From the NCBI GenBank assembly GCA_019916065.1, contig CM034242.1, positions 6,878,453 to 6,942,452 on the forward strand: a DNA stretch of 64,000 nucleotides, given 5' to 3'. Of the stretch, positions 34,887-45,440 are shown one piece after another. The notes beneath the pieces are model-generated. The model ran no database searches. It had not been told where the DNA came from and was given only the letters and a program-made list of their open reading frames with translations. Made by a program: the position numbers and the translations under genes. This stretch comes from Vitellaria paradoxa (lineage: Eukaryota; Streptophyta; Magnoliopsida; Ericales; Sapotaceae). Numbering within the stretch: position 1 is the first letter of the stretch; each line of letters begins with the position of its first letter.

Positions 34887-37800
34887 TCAACCACTAGAAG
34901 TTGATTTGAAGTGAAATTCATCAATAGTGGAGTAAATCAAGCCTTCTTCTTCAAGGGTTCTGATAGATTCCCTGCAAAGACAACACGAAAAATAATACAC
35001 CATCAGAATGTATGAGAAAGATAGGGACAGAGCAAGGGAGGAAAAGAGAGAATGAAATGGTACATGATCTTCTCCATAGGAATTTTTAGCTTCTGGGACA
35101 ATTCATCCCTGTGTACCCCCTTTTCTCGTCCACTACAAAAATGAATTTTTGTCAAGAGGTTCAGAAAAAAATCATCACTAAGAAGGATGCATCAAGCATG
35201 AGATAAGTAATTTGACAAAACAAGTTCCTGATAAGGAAAACCTGAAAACTAAACACTGTTCTTAAGTTGATATCTGACAATGAAAAAACTACCCACATTT
35301 ATCTTGAAACAGACAGATATTTAGCAAACTACAACCACTCACTAGTTTGACGGTTGCTGCAGATAATCAAGCACCATTTGATCAAAACCCTTGAGTCCAT
35401 CTACACTACATTGCCCAGAGAACTAAGAGCAAAAAGAGGAAAATAAGAACAAAAGTATTTGGTGTCATACATACACATGAAAAAATATATTACATACAAA
35501 TGAAATTAATTTTCCTTAATGAATATTATACATGATTTGTTGGGGTTGTCTGATATCCATTTGAGACATCCTGTGCAGCATTGTTCAGACATGGATTCGC
35601 ATGCTGAGGCTGAGTTGTGGTATCACCTTGCAGCTTTAAGCAGAACAGAAACAATCAGCTACAGAAAACACAATGCATGACAAAGTATAGACATGCAATT
35701 GATTTTTCAGAAAACACACAAGTTCTAAGTATTGATACCTTTGTCCTGGAATTTTGCAAATGGAAATGTATGCACTCAATGAAGTGGAATGAGATCTCAT
35801 CGAAATTAGTCACGCGCCTGTAATGAATGCATATACTTCTCTTAATCTAATGATTTATAAGGTTATAATGATGCAAGTGAATAAAAAGAAGGCAGATCAT
35901 GCATTTGCAAATACCATATTCCAGAGCTATCAATGTGTATTATTCTGTCAACTTACATTTTATTTGTCCATCCACCAGAATAAAATTACTTTACAAGTAC
36001 AAAACATAATGGCTTTGCCTCTGCAGGGCTAGACAAAAGCCCGTGAAAAGTATGATTGCCAATAGTTGACAGCCAAAGTAGCATCTCATATACTATGAAC
36101 ATCAGTGACAATAAGGATTTGAAACCAGTAGAACATAGGAAAAAATATCGCTAGGAGTTTCTTACCTTGTTTGTGAGAAGTTTCAAATCTAACCAAAAGA
36201 AACCTAATGACACAACTGAACTTGTAAAAGAAAGAAAAACTGAGGGCAAAGTGATAAATACCGCTTCATTGTTTATTTATCAATCATCGCTATTTTCCTA
36301 GATAATCCAATGTTCGTTTCAACTTTCAATATCTGTAACCAATAAAAGGTCTGAACATTAATAGCATTTAACTTTCCAAGTTGAAAATGTAATAAAAACT
36401 TCACTGTCCTAATATATTCTATAATACCTTCTCTAGTAAGTTGTATCCGAACATGTAATCTTGTCCTATCTTAATAATCTGATATACACACTGCTTTCAC
36501 TCTTAATATATGTTGCGGAATGTGATTAATGCAAGTCTGAAACCATGTATTAAATTCATATCCCAGTAAAGTCATATTGTTTATGGGCTTCTTGCTGATT
36601 GGAAGAACAAAAGACAAGCTTCCAACTGGGATCTGGCCTGGGTGGACCCCAAAGTAGGTATATCCCTTTGAAGCTTCCCCTCTCAAGGGTGTATATCAAT
36701 AATAATCTGTAGACCATAAGGGCAATATAATAATAACCCAATGATTTCTGTAACTACAAACTGCAGGGCATACACCTCTTGTTCCCACATGCCAATTATA
36801 AGTCTGAAAATTGTCACTCGAGATTCTCCCACTAACAAAAGGCTAATAAACTTCTTCCCATTTGCCAATTAAAAGCCTGCAAATTGTTACTCGAGATTCT
36901 CCCGCTAACAAAAAGGCTCATAGACTTCTTCCCATATGCCAATTATAAGTCTGAAAATCGTTACTCGAGATTCTCCCACCAACAAAAAGGCTAATAAACT
37001 TCCTAAAACCAAGCATAAAATAGGAAGAGATGGAGAACGAGAAAAATCTTCTCTGGAACTTCATATGTACACAAAATAAAAGTCTTGTTAAGTTATCCAC
37101 TTCAATTTCATGGCCACTAAAATTTTGCAGATATATGGTCATATTTTGTCAGTCTCTAAGTTCTTCTGTATACACTGATCTGCACAAAATCATATAGAAC
37201 CATGCAACCAAAAACATTGAAAACTGTCTGCAAATACAACAATAAAGTACAAACTTCGAAGAAATTTGGCAATACCTAAAGTGACTCTGCAGCTTGACAA
37301 GAATTTGAATATTTTTTTTCAACAGATTCTTGTGTAAGACATATTAACAGCCAAATTTACAGGCCAATATCCATGTGCAATAGCAATAAAGCACTAGAGG
37401 ACCCAGAAACATATTGGACCCAGAAAAAAAAACCAGCTATTTCATGATCACATCAACTTAATACCATAACCCCACAAAAAGTAAAGTTATAACAATTCCT
37501 GTACATCGGATCTATCTATGTCTACTAATTAAAATTAATATGGCAACCAATGAAAAAGATTGACAGGCGCAAAGCGATGCTCTCATGATCACATATGGAA
37601 TTATGCTTGATTAATACCTAACAGAAAAGGCAACCAATTGCCTTCTGCCTTGAAAGCTTTTTAAGTGCCCATTGACGCGAACGTACATTCCATCTCTGAA
37701 AGGAAAAAATGAGAAAATCATAACAAATTACACTTTTGACAGAGACTTTCTTGAAAAAAAACAAAAACAAAACAAAAACAAACAAAATATCAATGAGCTG

Positions 37801-38665
37801 AAAGTTTCTCTGCATATCTACACAAAATCCTTAAAAAGAAAAAGGGAACTTACTGTATTTCTTCCATTTCCTTTGTATCAAAAGTTTCATTGATCCTAAT
37901 GAGGAATAAACATTTGTCAAGGTATGGCTTTCCGGGTAGCACTTTTAGGTTGGAATCATAAATTTATAAAATGAATAAAAGATTAAGTTTAAAACACTAA
38001 TCCAAATACATACCATCTGTGACAATCAATTAGTCCAGTTCCATCGTCGATGGTGAAACCAACATCGGTAACCCTTTCAGCCTTTTTGGACACTACACCA
38101 ACCAACGTAACCTGAAGCGCCCAGAACCAAAGAGACAAACAAAATAAGACAACATTTCACAAACGGCTATGGTTTTTTTCGACGGAATATGTTGGAATAT
38201 AGTCCTCACTGAAAATTCCCTCATAAAAATGGGAAATTCGTTATCTTCTGGCATTCTAAATTATTTACGAGGAAACTATTTCCATAAAATTGTTGGCCCG
38301 TAATGGAAAATAAATATTAGGTTAGAAAGGAGATTTGTTAAATATCATACGTTGGTGACATCGACACCGTCAATGACGAAATTGGATTTGTCGTCGCCGG
38401 AATGAAAGGCTCCGCTTATCTGCTTTACAGTAACCGGAACTAGTCCGTGGGTTTCCCGACTCTGCAATAGAAAAATAAAATGAAAATATAGGGAAAATTT
38501 GAACACCGAAATTCGCCGTTTGGCTGCTAAGAAAATGGAGGAAATGCGAATAAAAGAGATTACTTTAGCCAGAGAAGAACCGGGATCGGCGGCCTGAGTT
38601 GATTGAGACGACGTAAATCCACCGCCATTGGAGGCGGAGCTGGTATCAAACTGACTGGCAAACAT
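34887..38665 (-). CDS. RPA2: Replication protein A 32-kDa subunit (RPA2; ten exons, 281 aa)
   Basis: RPA2 is the middle subunit of the heterotrimer that coats single-stranded DNA in replication, repair and recombination. Exons in coding order: 38665-38564, 38461-38351, 38111-38014, 37895-37854, 37695-37618, 35817-35739, 35633-35532, 35422-35343, 35132-35064, 34971-34887. All introns are GT-AG and the total is 846 nt. Residues 1-34 are the Ser/Gly-rich N-terminal phosphorylation region. An OB-fold follows (about 40-170, with GFTIDDGTGLIDCHRW and HFIECIHF), then a linker, then a C-terminal winged helix (about 210-281, with GVHRDELSQKLKIP and EEEGLIYSTIDEFHFK). Exon 8 ends in TA before the donor GTGAGT, so the apparent TAG there is not a stop. 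Intron 5 (1.8 kb) carries a triplicated 74-bp repeat. Two E2F motifs lie about 85 and 107 bp upstream of the start codon. Confidence 0.95.
36783..37002. repeat. Tandem triplication, 73-74-bp unit, in RPA2 intron 5
   Basis: 'actcgagattctccc' occurs at 36816, 36889 and 36963, each in the same context ('gccaatta(t/a)aagtctg' before, 'aacaaaaaggct' after). Three copies with a few substitutions are present. Confidence 0.85.
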
Positions 38666-38748
38666 CTCTGGTGACCCCCGAAAGAAAGAGAGAGAGAGAG
38701 AGTGGGGAAATAACTAATGGCGGCATTTACAGGCATATGAGTTAGGGG

Positions 38749-38756
38749 TTTCCCGC
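38749..38756 (+). promoter_or_regulatory. E2F site, RPA2-proximal
   Basis: TTTCCCGC matches the E2F consensus TTTSSCGC exactly. It lies 84 bp upstream of the RPA2 start codon, within the probable leader or core promoter. E2F control is established for many plant S-phase genes. Confidence 0.7.
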
Positions 38757-38771
38757 CAATTTGACAATGCC

Positions 38772-38779
38772 TTTCCCGC
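38772..38779 (+). promoter_or_regulatory. E2F site, RPA2-distal
   Basis: A second exact TTTCCCGC in the same orientation, 23 bp from the first. Paired sites strengthen the case for S-phase regulation. Confidence 0.7.
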
Positions 38780-38864
38780 TTTGTTCAAACCCAGGGCGCC
38801 TTAAATTATCCCATTAGTATTATTCTGGCTCCGCAGTTGGGGGAAAAAATTTTCAGAAAAATGA

Positions 38865-38975
38865 TGAAATTTGTAAAAATACTAAAAAATTTTTAAAATA
38901 TCAGAAATTATAAACTTACATTTTATCTCACTTAATCTTATTTTATCTCACCTATCACACTCTCTGTTTGGCAGT
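38865..38975. mobile_element. Fragment of the small MITE family
   Basis: 'aaaaatactaaaaaatttttaaaa' and 'cattttatctcacttaatc' match the interior of copies A-C, but clear ends are missing. Confidence 0.35.
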
Positions 38976-39091
38976 TATGAACAGAATAGTGGCAGGTAAG
39001 AAAATGTGAGCTTTCGGCCACTTGAGATTTTTTTTTTCTCAATGATAGAAGTAAATAAATGAATACATATATGCATGTGAATGTATATTAT

Positions 39092-39231
39092 GGTTCTGTT
39101 TGAAGTGACAATAAAATTTTAAAAATAGTAAAAAATTTTAAAAATTATTCACTTTTTACCTTGCTGCACGAATTACGAATTAACAATTTATCTTATTTTA
39201 TTTTAATGTTTGTCATTCCAAACGCACTCTA
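39092..39231 (+). mobile_element. Small MITE, family copy C
   Basis: About 140 bp from GGTTCTGTTTGAAG to CATTCCAAACGCACTC. The interior matches copies A and B ('ttattcactttttaccttg', 'gcacgaattacgaatt'). Confidence 0.55.
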
Positions 39232-40916
39232 TAATCTTAATTTTGTGTTAAAATTATTTTAAAAGCATTAGCATTCACATTTTAAATTTTTCTCACACTC
39301 TCTCTCCTCTTCCTCTATCTCTTGCCATTCTTATATTACGCGGACATTTTGAGTGATAGAAAATTATAAAATTTGATAAAGTTTTTAAGTTCATAATTCG
39401 TGTAGTAAAATAAAATATAAATAACTTTTTAAAGATTTTCAGTGTTTTTCAACAAATATCAATACTTCAAATAAGGCCTATATATTTTGGATAATCTCGA
39501 ATTCATTGTGAAATATTGATGATATTCAAATATCACATAGCATAATATGACATAACAATTAAAAATTTTAATAAAAACAAATATTGAAAGATAAGTCACA
39601 TATACTTAATGGTCAAATCAAGATTTTTTATTATTTAATTCATAATTAATCAAATATCTCATAATATAATTTAGACTTGTGACCAATCAGTTTAAAATTA
39701 ACTATTCTACTATTAAGAATTATGAAATAATGAAATATTAGATATCATACAGTTCAATTCCCATTTTTAACCCACAACCAATATAAGTTTGAAATTTTAT
39801 TAACAACTTTAGAAAGTTATTCGTAACGACTCTCTTATGATCAATAACATCACCAGTACCAATGTTGATATAATCGATAAGAAAACAATAGGTTTGTTAT
39901 CCATTAAGTTAATATATCATAACGAAAGAAGTGTAATGATTTGTGATTGAATATTTAATCAAATAGAGTTTTCTATTTCTTATAAAACTTATCGCTAAAA
40001 TAACCTTTAAAAAAAAAAAAAAACAACAACAAGATCAATGAGAGCAAAATGATTTTTCATAAGGTTGGAATAAAAACTATTAGTCCTGCATGAGATTTGT
40101 GAATAAATAATTGTCCAATAATAAGCAAAGGATATCTAAATTTTTATTTAATTTAGGACACAAATTGAAATTATTTTCATTTGATTTTTTTTAATCACCG
40201 ATAAGAACTCATAATTCAAGTTTCGTTTAAATTAATTAATCATTTTGACTAATATCATCATTGTATTCTATGCCTATTTTCCCTATTAACCTTGTATTAC
40301 TATATTTTTTGATTTTTAATACAAAGTACATTTTTATGTGATTTCATATGTATTGGATATGTTTGGAGTAAGAAAAAATGAGATAAATTGTAGTTTGGGG
40401 AGAGTTCGTAATGCGTGCAGTGAGAGAAAAAAGTTGATGTGATATAAAGTTAACAGAGATGTATAGAGATTTGAGAAATTCAACAATATTTGCATAATTT
40501 GGTGGAATCAATTATTTAAAATTGAATATTTAATGATTTTATTAAATTATTAAAATAGTGGTTAAGAATGAACTATAATAAAGCGTATAATGATTAATGG
40601 CAAACTTAAAAGTACACATTGCAACAATTCTTACTAAAATAATGGAGTTCATAAAAAGTGTGATTTTTAAAATAAGAAAGCTATTTAAAAATTTCAAACG
40701 ATTATAGGGGGAATTCGTATAATTTATAATTGTTAATATAGGTATTTATAATTTTTAAATATTTAAAAACGATACTTATAATTTTTATTAAACCATAGAA
40801 ATAATAAAAATAAATTTTGTATACTTTTTTAACATTCGTAGATAAAAAACTGACAAAAAAGAGATGATTGTTTCAAACGATGCAAGTTAAGTTGTTTTAA
40901 GGGAATGTTTAGTTTA
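39232..40916. other. AT-rich intergenic DNA
   Basis: No gene is seen. About 39340-39470 resembles the small MITE family in reverse orientation but is too diverged to bound. Confidence 0.4.
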
Positions 40917-40920
40917 CCAA

Positions 40921-41301
40921 GGGCTTGTTTAGAGGTTCAAAAATTAGTAAAAAAGTATCAAAAGTTATATTTTATAATTTTTAATGCAGTTGATAAAATT
41001 ATAATTTTTTTCACTTTTTTGCTTTGTCACAGTAAAAAATAAAACAAAAAATTTTATCAAACACACAAAAATTGTCACTTTTTTGCTTCGTTATAGTAAA
41101 AAACTTACCAAACGCACAAAAAGTTACCACTTTTTTGCTTTGCTACAGTAAAATAATTTACCAAACACCTAAAAGTTGTAAAAAATGTTAAAAATTACAC
41201 TTTGTTCCACCAAACACACAAAAAATCTAACTAAAAAACACACAAAAAATTACCAAAAATTTTACTTTTTTGGTTAGTTTTTAATCCTCCAAATGGGCTC
41301 C
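40921..41301. mobile_element. MITE-like element with internal repeats
   Basis: Left end GGGCTTGTTTAGAGG and right end, on the other strand, GAGCCCATTTGGAGG form imperfect 15-bp inverted ends. The interior has three copies of a 'cacttttttgcttygytayagtaaaa'-type unit at about 41020-41150, each followed by 'accaaacrcacaaaa'. It is non-coding. Confidence 0.5.
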
Positions 41302-42340
41302 AGATCTTACAAAAAATTACAAAAAATTATTAATTTTTGCTAATCAAATTTCGTTATACATTACTTTTATTTCAACTTTATATATATATATATATATTTT
41401 ACACTTTTTCGCTATTTAAGCATTCTTAAGTTTTAAATAGTGGAGGCAGTGGAGACCGTTCCTATAATCATGCCAAGATTTAGGTCCCGTTTGGGACACA
41501 AAAATTTACTAAATCTTATTAATTTTAATTAATTTTTTATTTTTTTATTTAAAATTTTTTACCTATTACTTTTATGTTATATATTTTTTATTTTTAACGT
41601 ACTTTTTTACTGAAAATTTTTTCAATCAAACACACCTTTAGGCGAGGTCAATGTAATTAACCATTTAAAATAAAATTTATCCAAGGACGAGGACGCCATC
41701 GTCAAAATGGGAAAGGCATTTGCTTTACCGGATAGGTAAGAGACAAGTTTAGCTGTCCTGGGAAACACGTAATCCGTCGTCATTCGATCCCAGTTACCCA
41801 TCCCCAGGGCCAACTACCAACATCGAAGGGCATTTACGTCCCTCTGCCCAAAATGATAATGGCAATCTCGTAATTGTAAAAATTCCCGAGGCCAATTATA
41901 CACTCTTTTTCACGAACCACCACGAAATCCGCCGGCCCTTTCATTCAAATTTAAAAGCTTCGCAGCAAGAAAACAATCCAAAACAATCTCGCGGGTACAA
42001 CTCTCAAATATTTTCAGCGTGGCTCTATTTTCTCGGGATTGTTTTCTGTTCTGCTTACGTGGGATCCTCCGATTGCGTAGTCTGAATATTTGTCTGACAC
42101 TGGCTGTCATCTTATCAAACACCCCAGAAACGGCGATCTAACCGGAATCTGATCGCCGGCGGTGCTATAATGATTTTGACATAATTAAAAAAAAACAAAA
42201 GCAATTTTTTTTTTTTTCAATTTATCAAAAGTTGAGACAAAAGTTCGGCCCAACCAACCTATTTTAGTATTTACTCTATTTTTTTTTTGTCAATTTACTT
42301 TTGACAATCCCACAGTTTATCTATCGCACCACACCAGTTC
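41302..42340. other. Upstream region of the EDR2-like gene
   Basis: It holds an AT repeat (41381-41396), a possible MITE-like stretch (about 41483-41640, 'cccgtttggg' to 'cacacctttagg') and, from about 41650, more GC-balanced DNA likely to contain the EDR2 promoter. Open frames here show no recognisable domain. Confidence 0.4.
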
Positions 42341-42767
42341 AATCTCTTCTCTCCTCACGGAGCGGCCATTTTCGATTATAATTCAGGCGCAAAAGATCGA
42401 GTGAGTCTCTCTCTCTGTCTCTCTCTAGATTCACCGTTTTGTGTATACATGTACATGCTTTGCATACGCAGTTTTTTTCTTCCTTTCTTTTCTGATTTTC
42501 TTGCTCTATTTTGGTGTATGAAGCTATTATCTGGAACAATTTAGGGGAGTCGGATCGTGCTTGTGTTGAGAGATTGATGATTTTTGAGATTGGAGTGAGG
42601 CGATTTGGTTGGGGTTATTGGATTCGCTTTGAACGTCGACGTTTCTATTTCACCTCGCTAGTTTGAATCTCTCGGAGTAAGTGAGTCCGAGAATGAAAGC
42701 GTTCCATCCGACGATATTATTTTGTTGAATAATTGGATTGTCTGTTTGTTCAATTTCAGCGACGAAG

Positions 42768-42815
42768 ATGATTGATCGAGTCGCTTGGGTTTATATATCG
42801 GTTTCGCGGAAGTGA
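42768..42815 (+). promoter_or_regulatory. Upstream ORF in the EDR2-like leader
   Basis: A 15-codon ATG-to-TGA frame lies about 100 bp before the main start, followed by a second minimal ATG-GTA-GTA-TGA at about 42818. A likely 5'-UTR intron precedes it (donor near 42397, acceptor at 42758-42759). Whether it is in the mature leader depends on the unmapped transcription start. Confidence 0.4.
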
Positions 42816-42911
42816 GGATGGTAGTATGAGCTTCTGGATTTGTGAGATTCTTCAAAATTTTTGATAGTTTCGGAGTAGGAGAGAGTTTGATTGGTAGATT
42901 GTGAGTCCGCC

Positions 42912-45401
42912 ATGTCGAAGGTGGTTTACGAGGGGTGGATGGTTCGATATGGGCGGAGGAAAATTGGACGGTCCTTCATTCACATGCGGTACTTTGTGCT
43001 GGAGACTAGATTGCTTGCTTATTACAAGAGGAAGCCTCAGGATAGTGTGGTAATTCCTCAATTTTGATTTTTTGTTCTTAACTCTGTTGCCGCTTTTCAT
43101 GCTTAATGGAATGTACACTGGTTTAAAATTTTAATTTATGGGCTTGAATTTTATTCAAATGTCTTTAGCACAGCAGCATATTCTCTGAAAAAGTAACTGT
43201 TTTTTGTTCCACAGCTCACATGTTAAATTACAATTGAAATGAAAAACCGTAGAATCTTATCTAAAAGCATCAAACAATGTATGATGGGTTCTATGCTTTA
43301 TCTTCTTCTGCATTATAAAATTCACAGTCCTTATTGCAGAAATGATTCTTTCATTTGTCTTCTATGTCTAATTTAGGTTCCAATCAAGACCCTTCTCATA
43401 GATGGCAATTGTCGGGTGGAAGATCGAGGCTTGAAGACTCATCATGGACATGTGAGTTGCTGTCTCTTTTTATCCTTTTGTTTATTTTGAGAAATTATGC
43501 AAGTCGGAGCACTATTAAAGTAGTTGAACCAGGCAAAATGATTTGTTCTCCATTGTTTATTTACAGTGAAGATATTGATTTGGCGCCATTGGCCTTGTAG
43601 GACAAATATCACTCTGTCGGTTTCTCAATCATGAACTAAGCTTAAGTTCCTTCACTATCTGGCTTAAAAATTTAAAAAAAAGGACAAACAAAAAGAAAAA
43701 CGAAAATGAGGATATATGTATATCTATATTAATATATTTTTGCATCTTAGTTATGTTTTTGGCATGTGTCGGGGTTCCATTTAGAAAGTCTTTTCTGCTA
43801 GAAGAATCATAGGAGGTAAGATTGACCCTTACTCCGTTCCACGTAGCGTACCACTATTGGCCCTTTTAGGCTCCAATTGGAGCTATGCAACAACGAGATC
43901 CCCCTTGATCCTTGCTAAATGTGCTTGTCTGTCCCCCATAGCATGCTCACTTGGGGACTTTTGAATTTGACATTTCATTCTTTTCGAGGTCTCAGCATTT
44001 TATATGAATGTCATGTTTCAATTGTCTTGGGAAAGAAAATATGTCAGCTCCACATTGAATCATTGTTGTGCAAGACAAATGGGGTTTCGTTTGTAGTGCT
44101 GACTTGACGAAAGAGAAAATAAAGAACCATGGCCTACAAACTTTGCCAAAAGTCATTATTATTATTTTTTTCATAAATAAATTTTTTATTGATAGTGGAG
44201 CATTAAAGAAGTGTTAACCATGTAACTAACCTAGATTTGGTACACTTGTTATCCATGTCTTTATTCAAATTAATTGCCATTACATTACCTTAACCAACAT
44301 TTAGAAGGCATCAAGATTAGTTGTTTACTCATTTCTTTCACTCTTCACGTGATGGTAGGGCAACAAGAAGCAAACTAAATTCTATGGCAGTTATCTTGCC
44401 CTTAGTTTTTAGCATAATGTTGCTTACAATATTTCTCATTTTGGGCATCTAAGAAGCGCCTATACAAACTTAACACATAGTTATGATGCTGACATATTGA
44501 CATGATAATTCTCAAGAAGGTTATGACACAATATGGCAGGAACTTGTTAGGAATAAAGAAGAGTCAGAAAACAATCACACACAAACACAATCAAGATTTA
44601 CGTGGTTCAACACTCATGGCCTACATCCACGGGTAGGAATTGGTACTTCTTATATCAATGGTGGAAAACAATGCTTTAAGTTTATTCTACGCCTTCAAGT
44701 TTTGCTTCTTTATCTACTGCATACAGGACACAAGCCCTCCCTATATATACATGAATAGGGAATTAAAAAGAAGTAAATCAATAGCCCCTAAAACGGATCA
44801 ATTGATACTGCAATTTGAATGGGTTTGTAACCGAAATAGTTGAATGAGCAAAAAGCCCCAAAGGCCATGCTTCCGAAACACATTTGGCTTTTTTTTTTTT
44901 TTTTAAATGCTAAAGCTTGAAAGCATAAAACTTACTTTTTGGCAAGTACCCAATGTACTGCTAGTCATTAATTACTTTTAAGAGTTTGTTTGCTGCTAAT
45001 CATGGGTTTTTGGAAGTTTTCTGTGTCATCATTTTTTTTCCTATTTCTCTTAAGTGAAGTTTGATTTTATTGGCTTAAAAATTTCTTTGCGAGTTGGCAT
45101 TTTGGTCCTAATTGCCTCGGATGGCAACTGCTACTTGTTTTGTTGTGCCTAGGATGGCAACTGCTACTTGTTTTGTTGTGTTAAGTACTTGTGCCATTTT
45201 TTTATACTGGTTGCAGAGCTTATGCTATATTCTCATGCAGCACACATTTTTTCTATTACTTGTTGGTATAACAAGTCTGTTTTACATGCTGTAGCTTACA
45301 TAGGTTCTACTCGTAAAACCTGTTAATGTCCACGGTTGTTTTTATTTTCAAGCGTTATTTATTGGACTGGTACTTTGAAATTATGAAGAAAGGTAATTGC
45401 C

Positions 45402-45440
<39 letters not shown>

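Noticed and set aside
35341..35343. TAG stop codon at the end of RPA2 exon 8
   Set aside because: The donor GTGAGT starts inside it; splicing to 35132 gives a Tyr codon and continues the winged-helix domain in frame.
2967..38665. The MOB1-CDC20-RPA2 neighbourhood as a functional cell-cycle cluster
   Set aside because: The genes are on different strands, unrelated in sequence, and separated by unrelated TMEM45 genes; chance proximity is simpler without synteny data.
41622..42122. Minus-strand frames upstream of EDR2 as a divergent gene
   Set aside because: There is no domain, no splice-consistent extension, and the region is better explained as promoter and leader of EDR2.
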